Part shown: piece after piece, positions 1 to 13,261 of the stretch
Numbering within the stretch: the stretch's first letter is position 1
How the letters are laid out: every line of letters begins with the position of its first letter
Assembly (NCBI GenBank): GCA_964030785.1
Contig: OZ034975.1
Span: 1,237,201 to 1,301,200, forward strand
DNA length: 64,000 nt
From: Siderastrea siderea
Taxonomy: Eukaryota; Cnidaria; Anthozoa; Scleractinia; Rhizangiidae
Reading direction: 5' to 3'
Made by a program: the position numbers and the translations under genes
The notes under the pieces: model-generated
The model's input: only the letters and a program-made list of their open reading frames with translations
Database searches by the model: none
What the model was told of the DNA's origin: nothing

Positions 1-5
1 ACTTA

Positions 6-763
6 GGGCCCGTTTACATGGAAGGAGGGTAACCCTCCTACAAGGGTTACCCTCCTAGAAGGGTTACCCTTTTCTATTGTTTTTCCCGGTTTCGTTTACA
101 TGAAAGGTAGGGTCACCCTAGGAGGAGGGTTACCCTATCTGCTTGCTAGGGTAACCCTTCTAAAAGGGACAACTTTTTGTTTATTTAAGCCATGTAAAAG
201 GTCGAGGTAGGGTTACCCTCCTAAGAGGGACAAGTCTAGCGCGATTGGATTACTGACACATTGCCCCCAGACTGTTTAAAACATAATTAATAACAAATGG
301 CTTTGCGCGCTTATAAACCTGGAGAATTATTTCGTCGACCTATGCTGGCAAGATTAAATCAAAAGGACGAAGAAGAAAGTAATATTAGTTTGGAGGCGGG
401 AATAGATCATTCTGGTGAAGTCGTTCTGGTAAAAGGCGAAGGCCTTGACCTAAAAGATTCACCACACGGAGTCAGCCACTGGAAAATATAAACACAAGTA
501 ATAATAAATCAAGAGACGAGTCTTCAGCCAAAAAGGCAAAGAAATGAGCATGGACGCCCGAAGCCGCTGAGGTGCTTCTCAACTACGTAAACGAATTTCG
601 AAGTGCGAAGCTGATCCGCATGATGGTTTCAGGTTTCCGCGCCTTTAGCTGGTAAGACAGCCCCAGGGATAACCCTACACATGTAAAGAAGGGCTATCTT
701 TTGACCCTCCAAGGAGGGTAAACCCTTCTAGGAGGGTTACCCTCCTTCCATGTAAACAGGCCC
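6..763. mobile_element. Harbinger-like non-autonomous DNA transposon
   Basis: Terminal inverted repeats of about 35 bp begin GGGCCCGTTTACATGGAAGG at the left and end with the matching inverse, CATGTAAACAGGCCC, at the right. A 3-bp direct repeat TTA (3-5 and 764-766) flanks the element, as for PIF/Harbinger transposons. Subterminal DNA on both sides consists of repeated short palindromes around GGGTAACCCTCC. Inside are a 64-codon frame (297-491) and, after an in-frame stop, a frame at 548-655 that reads WTPEAAEVLLNYVNEF, resembling the tryptophan-rich start of the Myb/SANT-like protein of Harbinger elements. No DDE transposase is present, so the element could move only with help from elsewhere. 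The ends are clear; the superfamily is an inference from target-site length and the Myb-like remnant. Confidence 0.75.
297..655 (+). pseudogene. Remnant Myb/SANT-like frame inside the Harbinger-like element
   Basis: The frame from ATG at 297 runs 64 codons to a stop at 489-491. A second open segment, 548-655, follows a TGA and encodes a 35-residue stretch starting A-W-T-P-E-A-A-E. The W-T-x-E-x-x-x-x-L-L spacing fits the first helix of Myb/SANT-like domains. The two frames together look like a decayed DNA-binding protein rather than a working gene. The 64-aa part was not recognised on its own. Confidence 0.4.
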
Positions 764-766
764 TTA

Positions 767-2524
767 CATAAACCAAAAGTTCACTCGCGAAATACGAAAC
801 CGTTGGCGGCTGTTGGTTTCAATCGGTTCAACATTACAGGGAATTTTTCTCAATCTTCAGGAACATTTCTTGTGCATTTACAGCAGACTTGTTTAAAAAA
901 ATTATTCTTCACGGTTTTATAGCAACAGACTGCTTCTTCACTTTTAAAAGTATTTACGATTAAAGGCAGAGTTTCACGGTTCAGCGCATGTGCGAGGATG
1001 ACTTACGCGCTGTCAAGAGAATTGTTTTTAGACCAATTAGGAGCGCGTTCACAACTCTGGCGTGGCGGGATACGGCGGTAAATTGTTATAACTTGTTGTC
1101 GATAGTATATGAAATGACAGGCCAAGCATGACTGCCGCTAGTTGTTGAAGTTATTCCAGCTTTCAAAATAGAACTTGCTCACGTACAATCGTAACAGCTT
1201 TGTCCCTTTGATCAAGATGATTTGAAGGCGACACAGCGAAATTGTGCCGGTAAATTGCGTGGTTGACCTATTGATCCGGGAGAAACCTCAAGCTGTGATA
1301 CTGTTTGGAGTGTTTGATGTTCTTGGAGCCGTTTGAAATCTTTGTGCCTCTGTGCGTGCTAGTTCTTTGGCAACTAGTTAGGTTTTTGGGCTCAGTTTAA
1401 TTGAAAGATTCCTAAAAGCCGCTTAAAAGAGTGACCAATCAGCATTCCTTATTTGGAACAAGGCTACCGTTGTAACATTACAATATTCAATTTGAAATTA
1501 GAATTTGATTCCAACTGATAACGCAATCCGTTCCCGATTATTAATCGGGAACGGAAAAATGAAAGTCATTCCTAAATAATAAGCGGAACGCGCTGAGTAT
1601 TTTGACTATAAAGGGCAAGGGCACCTGCCGTCTGTGCTAAGCAGACTAAGCAAACTACAAAGGCATCAAGCAAACTACAAAGGCATCAAGAATTAAAGAC
1701 AAACAGAGTATTTACATTTGTCTACCGAGCAGCAGTTTGGAACTGAAAGGGGAAAATGAACATAAAATGCTTTGCTTTTTTATTTTCGCTTCTTGTTAAG
1801 TTTGCGCTATCTTCACGAATTGCCATTTTCATATCATTCGATGTTTTTTCGTGGCGGCCAGTAAAATAGAATATAATTTAAACGAATGTAATAACATCAT
1901 TTTATTGACTGAAAAGTGGGTCCCTTCTTTAGTGATGATTTTGAAGACTAAAGTAGTATAGTAGACCCATAGTAGGAACAACCTCGCAACATGATCACCG
2001 AGTTGTCAGACAATTTGCGAGGGCAACAACTCCGCAAGCACTCTGCTAAATTGTTAATTCTATTGAAGTCACGATTTCAGACGATGTTGTGAAATAAAGG
2101 TAAATATGGACCACTTGCCTAGAATGCTCGGAATTTTTCACGGAACAAAGGGTTTCTCTGGATATGACGTCTTTTTGTGAAAATGAAAATTACGAACCGT
2201 GCTCAAATCAAGCTACCCAAAGAAAAACGTGCGGACATTTTCGTTTCATTCAATACTCCGGCCAGGGTCACACGTGTACCGGAGAAAATATACCCACGTA
2301 GTGTGAATAAGAATAGCATGTTCAGGGCAAGTCATTTACGATAGCGCGATAGGTTTTGTACACTGAGTTGTTTTGTTTCTAGCGAATGATGTTGGTTTGC
2401 TTAAATAAGATAAGAGATAACAGTTTATCAAGAAGAATCATTAATTAGAGTGAAAATCCGCTAGCGTTTAGGTTTGCGTTTAGTCTAGCAAATTTTTGCT
2501 CGTAGTTTGCTCATCACTGCATTA
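767..2524. other. Intergenic DNA, no gene seen
   Basis: AT-rich non-coding DNA with no open frame above about 60 codons and no recognisable exon. A perfect short duplication, GCAAACTACAAAGGCATCAA, occurs back to back near 1648-1690. Nothing else was identified. Confidence 0.6.
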
Positions 2525-2645
2525 GGTCCATCCCAAACGTCGAAGTTTTAATGTGCCGAATCTAATGCAAATTACCAAAACAACGGCTTTTGCTCATCTG
2601 CTTTAGATTCGGCACTTGCAAAAAGTTCGACGTTTGAAACGGGCC
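2525..2645. mobile_element. Fold-back MITE, 121 bp
   Basis: Almost the whole segment is an inverted repeat. The left arm reads GGTCCATCCCAAACGTCGAA and continues to GTGCCGAATCTAA; the right arm holds TTAGATTCGGCAC and ends TTCGACGTTTGAAACGGGCC. There is no coding capacity. The target-site duplication is not clean (TTA against TTTA), so the superfamily is left open. Confidence 0.6.
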
Positions 2646-5600
2646 TTTACTTGACTACACTTATTTAAAAGAATTTTTACTAGAACAAACGCACACATGA
2701 AAAGAACAAAACCGAAAAACGGTCTGCGCAATAGCTTACAGTTTAATGGCAAGACTTTAGGATTTCATTCATAGACTCAAAAGTTTGAACCACCTTGTAC
2801 TGCATAACAAAGAGAATCACAGAAAAGTACTGCTCAATTTATTTCACTTGAACAGTAACAGTTAAGGATTTCATTATTTTCTCTGGGAAAAAATGACTGG
2901 CTTTGCCCCTGAACGTCACGGTCATTTAACAATTTACCAACCAATAGTTTCAGTCGGGGGAAATACATTCAGCAATGGTGTTGAAGACTCGGGTTTAGAG
3001 GATCTTAAAACAAGCTTCGGATTTCAAGACCAATATTGACCAAAAACCTAGCAACAGCTGATGTAGAATATAAATGAACCCTGTCAGCGTTTTCCTTTCT
3101 TATTACAACTGCATCTGGCGAGCTCACTTATTCCAAGAGATGTTTTATCGAGCAAATTAGGATTAAGTGTATTACAGGGGCCTTTCAGCGGGTATATTGA
3201 GGCAAAATGTCGCTTTCTTGATTCATAAGTTAAGTTAGGTTCACAAAGAAAAACAGGGCCGCATGGTCGGAAAATCAATACAATCATGGTATTTCTTTAG
3301 TTTCCTATTTCAATGTTACCATTATATTTTTTATTCATAGAAGGAACTTGTTGCTTCGCTTGATAAAGTTCGAGGTCATCGAATAATTTTTGAATAATTA
3401 TATTCATAGCTGCTTGGAAAATCCGTTTATAACCCAGTCTGCTTTGAAATAAAAAATTTATATATTTACTGTATTACAAATTTTTTGTTTAACTGTTCAG
3501 CTTTTGTTACCGAGCAGGGCCTGATCATCAATATATCTTTAATTGATACCGTTATTTTTAGTCTAGACTGCTACAAAAACTGTCAAAACGTCTTGTATTG
3601 GTTTTCTGTCGAGGCTTCAAGTTGCCTCCAGACCTCAGTGAAATACTGCAAAGTGGTCCTTGGACTAAAATGCGCAAAATAACTAAAAATTGCTCTTTAC
3701 TCTTTACAACCAAATTTGCTCGCACGATCTGAGCACTACGTAGGGTGAATCAATTTTATGTCGTTTTACGGGCTAGCAAAATTTCACTGTTTACCTAGTA
3801 ATACGAGACCCATGGATAGCCCTTTCAATGCAGCTCATAGAATGTAACTCGAGACACACCCATCTCATCGCAAATTTTGTAATACGATTTTGTAATTTTC
3901 AACTTTAAAATTTTCATTTTGGTGTGTGATAGGAGATATTTTAAAAGATTAAAGTGAAACTCGAGTACATACAACGTCCTAAATAAATAACAAAAAAACT
4001 CCATTGCAATAAGCAACCTACATTGCATCATATCGAAACCATGCATCAAAACATAAAAAGTATTAAAGATATTCTCAGTCAGTCAAGCTGCTATCACGTC
4101 CTGTATATTCCAGAAAAGTACTCCGTGTTTTGGTGCTGCTTAACAAATTCTGCTATGATGCGACAAACTGTTCATTTTATTAGGTTTCGTGACTTACTGT
4201 AGACATTAAGTTATTTGTCTCATTTGGAAGCTATTTCTCTTCCTGCAGTCAATTTGTATACGCACGCAATCCGAAAAAGCACGGATGTGCTCATTTTTTG
4301 AAAAGGAAGCTTCACAATAGTTATTTCTTTCTTGCAGACGATGACTTGTGTTACAATTTGGAGTTTTCTGTGAACTAAGACCTTAAGATATTACTCGTTG
4401 TAAACAATTAATATGCAGGTCGAAAGCGCTGACACATCAAGAAATAATGAGCATAACAATTTTGGGTCTCAGGCAGTCGGGTTAACTTTATAGCCACAAC
4501 AAATTGCCCAGCAGTTTTAAGCCAAGCACTTGCTTTGCAAGTTGGGAAGCTGCTGAGCAGAGCTGTAGCCGGTTTTTGTTTTTTTTGGCGATGAAATCCT
4601 GAATGAAAGCTATCGACTAGTTCTTTGCTACAACGCTGTTTATTGTGCTGTACGAGAGGGTGCTTACGTTTATCGGATTCGTTGTTTAAATTTAAGGTGG
4701 AAGCTATTGACTAGTGCTTTCCTATTTCACTCCATTTTTGTAATTGGTTTTGGACTTTGGCATTTTTCAGACGAGTTTTGGTCACGGAAAGTTGCAACTG
4801 TCGTTTTAGGTTGGGAGATTTTCTTAAATACAGGGACAAATAATACGGCAAAGTAAGACAATCCATTTGTGCTTTAGCTGGCATTACTCTATGAGAAAAA
4901 GAGTCTTCATTACGCTATTATAGAGAGGAGTGTAATTGAAAAGTAACACATATAACTACATGCAGGGGTTGCAGCAATGCTTCCAAATTTTTCTAAACGA
5001 GAAAGAAGTTGTTTCGGAATCAGATCTTTCCTCTAGGAAGCAAAAATTACCAAGTTATAGTATTCAGTATTCAAAAATAAACACCTCAACAAACGATTTC
5101 TTCGCTTAGCTACCCGTGAGCCCCGTGACTGCAAAGAAAACACATTCCTTCCTCTCTGTTTAAAGCTTGCCACTCATCAGAATGTTTTTTAGTTTAGCCA
5201 AGCAAAAAGAAAGGTTTCAAATAAACCTTTTTCAAATTACTCCTTCTCCCATAAATAGAGCATTTCGAAGATTACATATTCCTTCGAATGCGATCATCTA
5301 CAAGGAAGTACATCGACATACACCTGAACGTGGCAGTAAAGGGTCGATCGCGAGTATTCGATATAACGACAAATATTTTACGTTTTCCCTTCAATTGAAC
5401 TTGTTTAGTAATGGTTAACTTCCTTTTGTAGCTTATGATCTCTTCCTCTTCACAGTCAAACACCCGATCGTGAAGTATGTTTGAAATTTTGTGTCGGAGG
5501 ATTAGAAACACAAAGTTGGTTGATTTTCATAATAGTCCATCAGAAACACCCAGCAGTTCGTTTCGGGGAATATCTGTTCGGAACGCCTAAAATCGCCTGA

Positions 5601-5980
5601 GATTTTCGGATTTAATTGCAGTAAAAGCTGAATATTTCTTCGGCGAAACATCACGTCGGACTTTCGTAACAAGAGGACTTATTAGTTCCTATTGTTTTCG
5701 GAGGGACAAATATTATGTCGTTAAGAGTGCAAAATAAGGTCAGCTAGCATTTTCGGAGAGCCATCAGCAGCTCGGAAATTCCGCGGATAGGATTCTGTTT
5801 CCTAAAATTTTCTGCGGCCTAAACAATCCGAACAGATCAATCTGCATTAGGTTACAGAAATATGCCTCTAAAAAGCTCTGAAACAATCTAAGAAAGCAGA
5901 AAATGATATTTCAAGTATTTTGCTAAAATTTTCTCGTTGAGTGCCTCTGGTCCACTTCCCTTCACGTTTGAGTTTGGATA
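2646..5980. other. Intergenic DNA with degenerate 106-bp repeat pieces
   Basis: No convincing exon was found. A minus-strand piece of the dispersed 106-bp repeat lies at about 2757-2870. Two highly degenerate plus-strand pieces sit at about 4588-4740, recognisable by GATGAAATCCTGAA and GCTGTTTATTGTGCTGTAC. The frames of 60-80 codons here overlap on both strands and resemble no family. Confidence 0.5.
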
Positions 5981-5984
5981 AAAT

Positions 5985-6150
5985 CCTGAAGTTAACTATT
6001 CAACGAAAGCTACTGAGCAGTACTTTCGTGTGGTATTGTTTATTGCGTTGTACAAACTGGTTCTTGCTATCGAGCCTGTGGATGAAATCCTGAAGTGTGA
6101 CCATTCAAATAAAAGCTACTGAGCAGTTCTTGTGTGGTGCTGTTTGTTGG
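5985..6150 (+). repeat. 106-bp dispersed repeat, about 1.5 units
   Basis: Carries the diagnostic order GAAAGCTACTGAGCAGTACT, then TGTTTATTGCGTTGTAC, then CCTGTGGATGAAATCCTGAA and GTGTGACCATTCAAAT, and restarts with AAAGCTACTGAGCAGT. The same unit recurs at many places in this window. Confidence 0.75.
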
Positions 6151-8890
6151 CTCGATTTTCTTTTGCAAAATGCAATTTCGATTTTTTTTTGTTTCTCAGT
6201 TTTGCTCGCTTAGCCGTTTTGAAAATGGAGGTGAATTTCACCTCGTACATTTAATCAACAAAAAGAGCATTACCGTAACTACGTTTCAATACAACTCTCT
6301 CTACAACAAATTGCCTTTCAGTCAATTTCCACACCGTAAAGAAAACCATGTATTTTGCAATCATTTATTGATGAATACAACTTTGCTCGGGTAACCGGTT
6401 TTGATTTTCGGCGTATAAATTATAGTAAGTCTGTTATCTTGATCAGAAAAGTGAAATTGATGGCACCAAGTGGACATCTGCTTTTAAAGAGTGAAACCGA
6501 ACCATTGTGGTTTTGTTTTCCTCATTTTTGTGGTCGGCTTTGTGCTCCTGAAAATTCTGTACAAGGCCACGATTTAGTAAAAATTTCTTCGACAATGCTG
6601 TCGCGATAACAAAATTTTACAATATGAATCTAGCAATGTTTATCGTTTCCTTATTCACAAAGGATATCCTGTGTGGTTGACATCTGTGACTTCAAAATCC
6701 TCCTCACAAAGTCAAAATTAATTTTAAACAGAGTAGTAGAAGGAACTATTTACATGTCTAGAAAAACTTGTTAACGATTTTTTAATAAATGGAATGAACC
6801 CTTAACTCCCTGATTTCTGTTTTGTTTGAAGCTTTGATATCGCTAGTTATTTACAAGACTCAAAGAATTCATTGTAAACTGTTTTTCCGAGATATTCGGG
6901 TACTAAAACCATCAATGAAAGCAAAAATACTGCATATTTATGGAGGTCTTACACCTTGTCGGTTGTAATGTTTAAAAAATCCGTGCACCTTTACTTAACA
7001 AGCTTTGAAAGATTAAAAATTAGTTTTATTTGCGAGTTTTTGCTTTGGAGTGAAATAAGTACACTCATGTGGACAAACAAGTATTCGAGGTTTGCTTCCT
7101 AAATTCCGCCTGTTCGACTTCTAATATTGCAAAACCAGTTTATTCCTTCAAGCAGACGCTATCACTAATTCATAAATAAATTTAAGAATTTTTGTCTGAG
7201 TTTTCAATGACAGAAAATAAACGCCGTTTAGGAAAATAATTTCTTCATGGTGAGTAAAGATTTGCGGCTATTTATACCTCTTGTGGATCCCATTGTCGTT
7301 TCGTTTTCGTACGTGACTCGAATGTTTAGTTTTTGCAACAACACAGAGACATGCTTTAAGACTTCCTTGTACGAAAATGATATTACGTTTGAAAAAGCTG
7401 ATGAAAAAAAAATTAAAATTACTCCATTAATGAATAAGCTAAGTTTGGAGTGGCTCCAATGTGAAGAAAGCACAGAAGGATTCGAAACTTTAAAGCCAAC
7501 CATCTTGAAGTATAAATTATAATATTCAGTTGGAGCACTTTCGAAAATCGGAAATGGCTGTGCTCAGTTGTAGCTCCACTTCAACATTTTATATTTTTGA
7601 GTGAACTTATTTGAATTAGTCTAACTGGCTTTCTGCTTTTTAGTCTTAAAGGCCATCAACAGTGTGTTACTATGTAATACGTAAATTTTCTTTGAAATAA
7701 CAGGTATTTCAAAAAATACCTCATATTTTTCTTTTGAGATCAAAATGTGTGAATATTCAATGTCCACGGTTTATTTTTTCCGCGATGGTGAATAAGTCAG
7801 ATATTGAACCAGCAGAACCAAAACATTCGTTTGCTGAGGTAGAGTGAAACTGTAGAAATATTTCTCAGAGAAAAGAAATGAACACATTAATGTTGGACTA
7901 TAGTGAGGCTTGAAGCGTTTTTGCTGTAAACTTTCTTGTGTTATCTTGGACAAAGAAATCTACTTCGACATTTCACGCGAAATGACTACAAATTTTCTCA
8001 TCAATGTTTTACAGCTACTATAGCTTTCAATTAACCTTCCCCTTGGAGAATGGAGTAAAAATGTGACAACCTTGGCCTGTCATTTTGAATGAAAGCTTTT
8101 TGGATATTCCGACGTATTTGACTTGAATATCGAGCTTAAATAAATAAGGAAAATTGCATGCATTTATTCGCGCAAAAAAGGCCTTTAGTGTATGTCACCT
8201 CTTGAGGAAAACAATCACTTCTGAATATCGCGCGTGGTACAGAAAAATATAATTTGAGCACAAGGAACCCAGAATTTAATTTAATTTAATTTGAGTTTCG
8301 GTCGGCGCAATTCTCTTTAAATTACAAAAAAGCAACAGCCTTGCAGTGGGGTATTTCTCCTGCTGTTTTCTAATTGAGGCTATCTTTTATCATTCCATTA
8401 TTTCACTTTATGCGAGGGTAAACAGATAAAATGCAAAGGTGATGCTAATCGTGGATGGAAAAACCTGCTTGCGAAGGAAAACTAAAAAACGTGAAAAAAA
8501 TAACAATCAGCCTTATTATTATCCGGGATTTCATTTTAAAGTTGATCAAGCAGTCTATAAAACACTGGCGTAGAACTACTTGATCGAAAAAACAATTTTC
8601 GCTGCTCTTACATCTTCTCGGCCTAAAACGCTTATACCCTTTACATGTCAAAAGCGGGGGAACCCAGCCCTGAAAATCTCTCTTAACTTTCTGAAGATAC
8701 TTCAATAGTTTGCCTCTAGAACTAACACGACCAGTATAAGACATATTTTGGTAGCAATAAGTTTAACGCTGTTGAAATAAAATTGGCATTTTCTCCGAGA
8801 CTGAAGAGAACTCCATGACAACCGAATTTTGAGGAAATAATTCTAGGGTTTTGTCGAAGCGTCATATTTTTAAATAGATGTATAAATGCT
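6151..8890. other. Intergenic DNA, no gene seen
   Basis: Several frames of 80-100 codons exist, including opposite-strand overlapping frames at 7228-7522. Their composition is dominated by AT-rich codons, no domain is recognisable, and no consistent splice context is visible. A short (AATTT)n run is at 8276-8293. Confidence 0.5.
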
Positions 8891-8892
8891 GT

Positions 8893-9384
8893 CTAATGGC
8901 TTGATACGTAAGTCCTGTTTACGATTCCTCTCGTAACAATTTTCTGAATATTTTTCCCCATCGTCTTATAAAAAAATTCCATTTTCGGAAAAGCATTTTT
9001 ATTCTTTTTTTTTTCGTGCAGACTTGATGTTTTCGGCGCATTTAAAAACCACACTCTGTATGCCTTGACGATTTTCAAAGGATTTGAGGCTGAAGGCTTC
9101 AGGGAACATTTAGCGAGAAAATAGAAACAAATATAACTTATACTCGAGAATGAACTAGCCGCATTGGTTAGCAGAGATATTAATAAGAAGGGAAGATTAA
9201 AGTACATCGATCGAATCTCCCCCCGCACAAATTCAAAAATTTTTTGGCGGCGTGTTTGCTCGTTTGCTAGAATTAAAACAATCACATAGCTGACAGTTAT
9301 CACAAAATTTATTAATATTATTCTGTTTTCATTCAAAAATAGCTGTGATGTTTTCGTTTCACTTTCGAGAGAAGCGAGCCTCAA
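8893..9384 (-). pseudogene. Remnant of a multi-pass membrane protein, possibly GPCR-like
   Basis: An open minus-strand frame of 163 codons has two clear hydrophobic segments. One is near residues 22-43 (IILINFVITVSYVIVLILAN) and is followed by a basic, polar loop (EQTRRQK). The second, near residues 61-94, is Ser/Asn/Phe-rich. The C-terminal part is polar and lysine-rich. The two hairpin-like helices and loop recall the end of a rhodopsin-like receptor, but no NPxxY or DRY motif is intact. There is no in-frame ATG near the start, and a stop lies just upstream. It may be an exon of an unfinished gene model or a decayed copy. The membrane character is seen; the family is a weak inference. Confidence 0.3.
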
Positions 9385-12300
9385 CGACGGATTTTTGAGT
9401 TGATAAATTTCAGCTCAACGATTGACATACAATCATCTTGGTTTTCAAGTCAAAACTGTAAAACAGTCAACTAAACAAACCATTAGTTATAAAGGATCAA
9501 GAAAGACACATATCAAATTCTGCATAGTAGATTATTGCGAGCAATATTTTCCGCCAACTGGCTTGTCAGTTTTTAGCAGGTATTTTAAATTTCCCTTCAG
9601 CATGAATTTCGACAGCAGGCTTTTCTCTAAAACTAGAATCAAATGGAATTATAATTCTTAACTGCGACGGGATATTTACACGTGGGTGAGTTAGTAATAA
9701 ATGTGTAATAACTCGCTGATTCAACATTTTTACTACAAACATTACCCGACGACTAAAGAAAACATTCCCTTGTTTCAAATAAATCCATGTTACCTGCTTC
9801 GACGGGGACCTTTCTCCTCATGATGCTCCCCAAAAGAACAGTGATCATCACAGTTCCAACCGACATATTTTCTGATTATTTTTTAGTTCCGTCAACGGTG
9901 AACTGTTGAAGAAAACACGAAATTCCTCCGTTTTTCGACGTAAGCCATTTGAAGTTTTTTTCCGTGTGCACGCTTGTTTTTCTCCGCGCGAGTTAATTTC
10001 GAAGGGTGTGTGTTCACGGCAGTTTGCCTTTACGTTGCCATCTTGTGGCCGCATCAGAATTTGGAATTCAGAGATATCGATCAGGTATTGCGTTTATACA
10101 GGTGAACTGGGCCTGCAGCACGTGGTTTGCCCGCCAAAGGACCACACACGGCATGTTAAATTCGACACCGTTTGTGACAGTCATTTGTCAGCTATTCAAG
10201 CTCGCCATTCACAAGAAACAATGACCCAAGCGAGTGTTTACAATTTGCGTGGATTTCATTGGCTGCCCAGCAAATGCTTTAAGCTTTTTCGGCCAATCAG
10301 CGTTAAAATCCATAGAAACGTGCACGTAAAAGAAAAATATATATATATTGAAAATTACATCAAGGGAAAATACCTGATACCTGAATGAAAAGAACCTGCT
10401 AGTCAGCTCCTTCCGTTGCCATGGCCGCAATTAAATGATTGAAATTTCACTGGTTGGCATTTAACTTGATGGGATTTACGATGGCGGTAAATGATTTACG
10501 CCACGAACCTCACAAACACCGTATAAATAATGACCTTTTAAGCAATGATATTGTAAACTGAACGGTAATTTATACAGCAGGAACTATACTGCGCGTGGCT
10601 GTATATAATAATATGAGAGTCAAATTTAAAAAGCCGCAGTTGAAAAAAGCGCTTTGAAAATTGTCAACACGAGTGCACTTCTTTGTTTGGAAGCAAAGAC
10701 TCTCGAGTATTGATTACAAACGTTAAAAAGTGCCATTGTCGGACTTCAAAAGGTTTCTTCCGCAACGTGCTTCTAGAAAGAAACAACCCATATCCGATAC
10801 CAACACGACACTGCGACTCAAAAGAATATATTTAACAGAACACAATATTGCAGTTTTTACCCAAGATTATTTATACCTGTGGTTTGGTGTTAAGTTTGTT
10901 TTTCATTCCTCAATAAATACACGAACCCCATCACATAAAATTGTAGCTTATTCAGCCGTTTTTAGCAAAAAGCGACCGGAAAGTTCCATAGTAGTTCTAG
11001 CAGAAACACCCCTGTTTCCGAAGAAGAAGATGGTTCTAGCTTTTTTAGATGAAACTGAAATCTTCAAAATTGAGGTTTTTAAAAATTAAACTTTCAAAGT
11101 TGCATTCTTTCTGATTTAAGTCATCTCTATTACCGTGGATTAGCATTCACCATGAGTCGACAAAGCATAATATTTTGAGCAGCAGACAACAGCTTTGCTG
11201 GTGTTGTAGCAGACAAATAAGGCCTTCAAATTGTTAACAGGAAAATCTTTCAAGTTTATCCAAGCCGTAGTGACTTGAACCATTGAAGAAAAGTCGCTTT
11301 CAAGTTTTTCTTCTTTGCTTTAAAGTATTTGACTGAAGCTGTATTTATGTTCACAACTATTCGCGGTATAATTATCATAATTTATGCTTCCAGGTGTGAT
11401 TAGTTCGTAAACGCGCTTCTTTCTATGAAAAAATTAATTAACGTCGTTAAATCCAGATGTTGTCATAGACCAGCTGAAAAAGGCTAATTTGAAAATACAC
11501 TTGAAAAAAAGACAAACAATCAGTGGCCAAAACAAAAGCGAACTCTGCATGTTCAAGTGATTTGATTCCCACTGTGAGGGCTTTCACATTACATCTTGAA
11601 GGCAGCCATCTGGTGCGCGTTTCTCGAAAGCCCCGAAACGTTTCTCGTCGATCCCGGGTACGACAATTCACCATGCATCTTGAAAACAAAGACGTTTCTA
11701 ACCATGAAACTTTACTATACGGGCCCCTGTTACGTTAACTTCTTTTCCAACAAACTCATAACGATTAATTAATTATCTGATTATAGGCTCGACAGTATTC
11801 TGATCAACTTCCATCTGTACACCGCGCATTTGAGTATTTCATGCCTGGAGGTATCCATTAGCAGAGAGCGGTCAGTAGTTACCGTATTTAGCTAGTCGAT
11901 GGGGCTACCGATCGAGCGGACATCCTTAGCCTGGGAAGTACATATCGAAAATCAGCGAGCTTGGTAGCCTGTTCCAGGCTGCGCGAACTAGCTCCCATGG
12001 CTGACTATGGATCAATAAACGGTGGTCAAGTAGCCAATCATATTACTAGTTTACCAATACTCGGAAACTTTAAATCTAGGACATGGTCGTCATCACAGGC
12101 ATCCCAAACTTTGCAGCTACATTAGAGACGACATAAACAGTTAGTCAGTAATGCAGTAATAGAATCCGGTAACTCGAAACCAGCCTATCTGAAGCAAAAA
12201 ACAAGTCAGTACCAGTTTCACTGTACTACTAATTGAACATCAGCCAACTGGTACTCACACTTTAAATTGGTTAGCTTGCGCTTTGCTTTCGGTTTTTACC

Positions 12301-12518
12301 GGCTTTAATAAGAAAGCTGCACGATAGAATTATCAGAAAAGTCGAGCTAGCTCGCAAGTTGTCCTGCAGGCTCTAGACATGGGTTCTAAAGAGGAGAACG
12401 ACAGACTTAATAGTCAGCCTTGTTTCGATGTCACTAGTATTTAGGTCCCCCAGAATCACATGTCGATTTACTGCTTCACTGCTCAGAAGGCTCCTTATTT
12501 CAAACAGCGGTACAGAGT
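9385..12518. other. Intergenic DNA, no recognised gene
   Basis: A plus-strand frame at 9906-10388 (160 codons from ATG) and an open frame at 10730-11089 are present, but neither resembles a known family nor shows exon structure. DNA around 11150-11600 and 12960-13180 shares short motifs (GACAAAGCAT, AAAACAAAAG, TCAAGTGAT, ACTNTGAGGGC) in the same order, hinting at an old degenerate duplication. Confidence 0.45.
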
Positions 12519-12763
12519 CTAATGGATTGCCTGATTGATGGATTGAGTGATTGATTGAGTAATCGATTGATTAATTGATTGAGTGACTGACTGAAACTGA
12601 TTGATTGATTGATTGATTGACTGACTGACTGATTGATTGATTGGTCGATCGATCGATCGATCGATCGATCGAGTGATTGATTCATTGATTGATTAATTGA
12701 TTGATTGAAAGATTGAGTAATTGATTGATTAACTGGCTGCAACTGACTGACTGGCTGATTGAC

Positions 12764-12794
<31 letters not shown>
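12519..12794. repeat. Tetranucleotide microsatellite (TGAT/TGAC)n
   Basis: About 275 bp of TGAT and TGAC tetramers, with a (CGAT) run near 12645-12670. The minus strand reads as a spurious Asn-Gln-Ser-Ile repeat frame and should not be treated as a protein. Confidence 0.9.
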
Positions 12795-12795
<1 letters not shown>

Positions 12796-13230
12796 ATGTC
12801 TTAAATACGTGAATGTTCACTCAATTTTCCCTTTCAATTCCAAGTGGGGAGATATCGAGAAACAAACAGAACCGCAGGAAAGAGCTTCAAAGTGCATTTT
12901 CACTGCACAATTTCATGCTTGTGCCCAAAGTTAGAGCTATCTTGTAGAGCATAATTAACTGCACCACCATGACTTGACAAAGCATGGTGTTTAAAATAAA
13001 CAAAACAAATTCAGCCAACATTATAATCCTTTAAATTTTTCCACGCTTGATTAATCAGGGGCGAAAACAAAAGGGATGTCCAATCAAGTGATCTACCTAA
13101 TCTGAAATTCACTATGAGGGCATTTTAAAATTATACGAAGACAGACGTCTTCAATGGAATAAGGGGGTCAGTTTCTAAAGAAACTATGGTGGGAAAGTGC
13201 CCGGGGGGTACTTGCCAAAAACTTGGGTGG

Positions 13231-13234
<4 letters not shown>

Positions 13235-13261
<27 letters not shown>

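Noticed and set aside
7228..7522. Two 91-codon frames overlapping on opposite strands
   Set aside because: AT-rich composition allows both; neither has recognisable features, so no basis to choose one as a gene.
9906..10388. 160-codon plus-strand frame from ATG
   Set aside because: No family resemblance, overlapping frames on both strands, and no splice or polyadenylation context; too weak to call a gene.
12500..12820. Minus-strand 106-codon frame rich in Asn-Gln-Ser
   Set aside because: It is a translation of the TGAT/TGAC microsatellite and not a protein.
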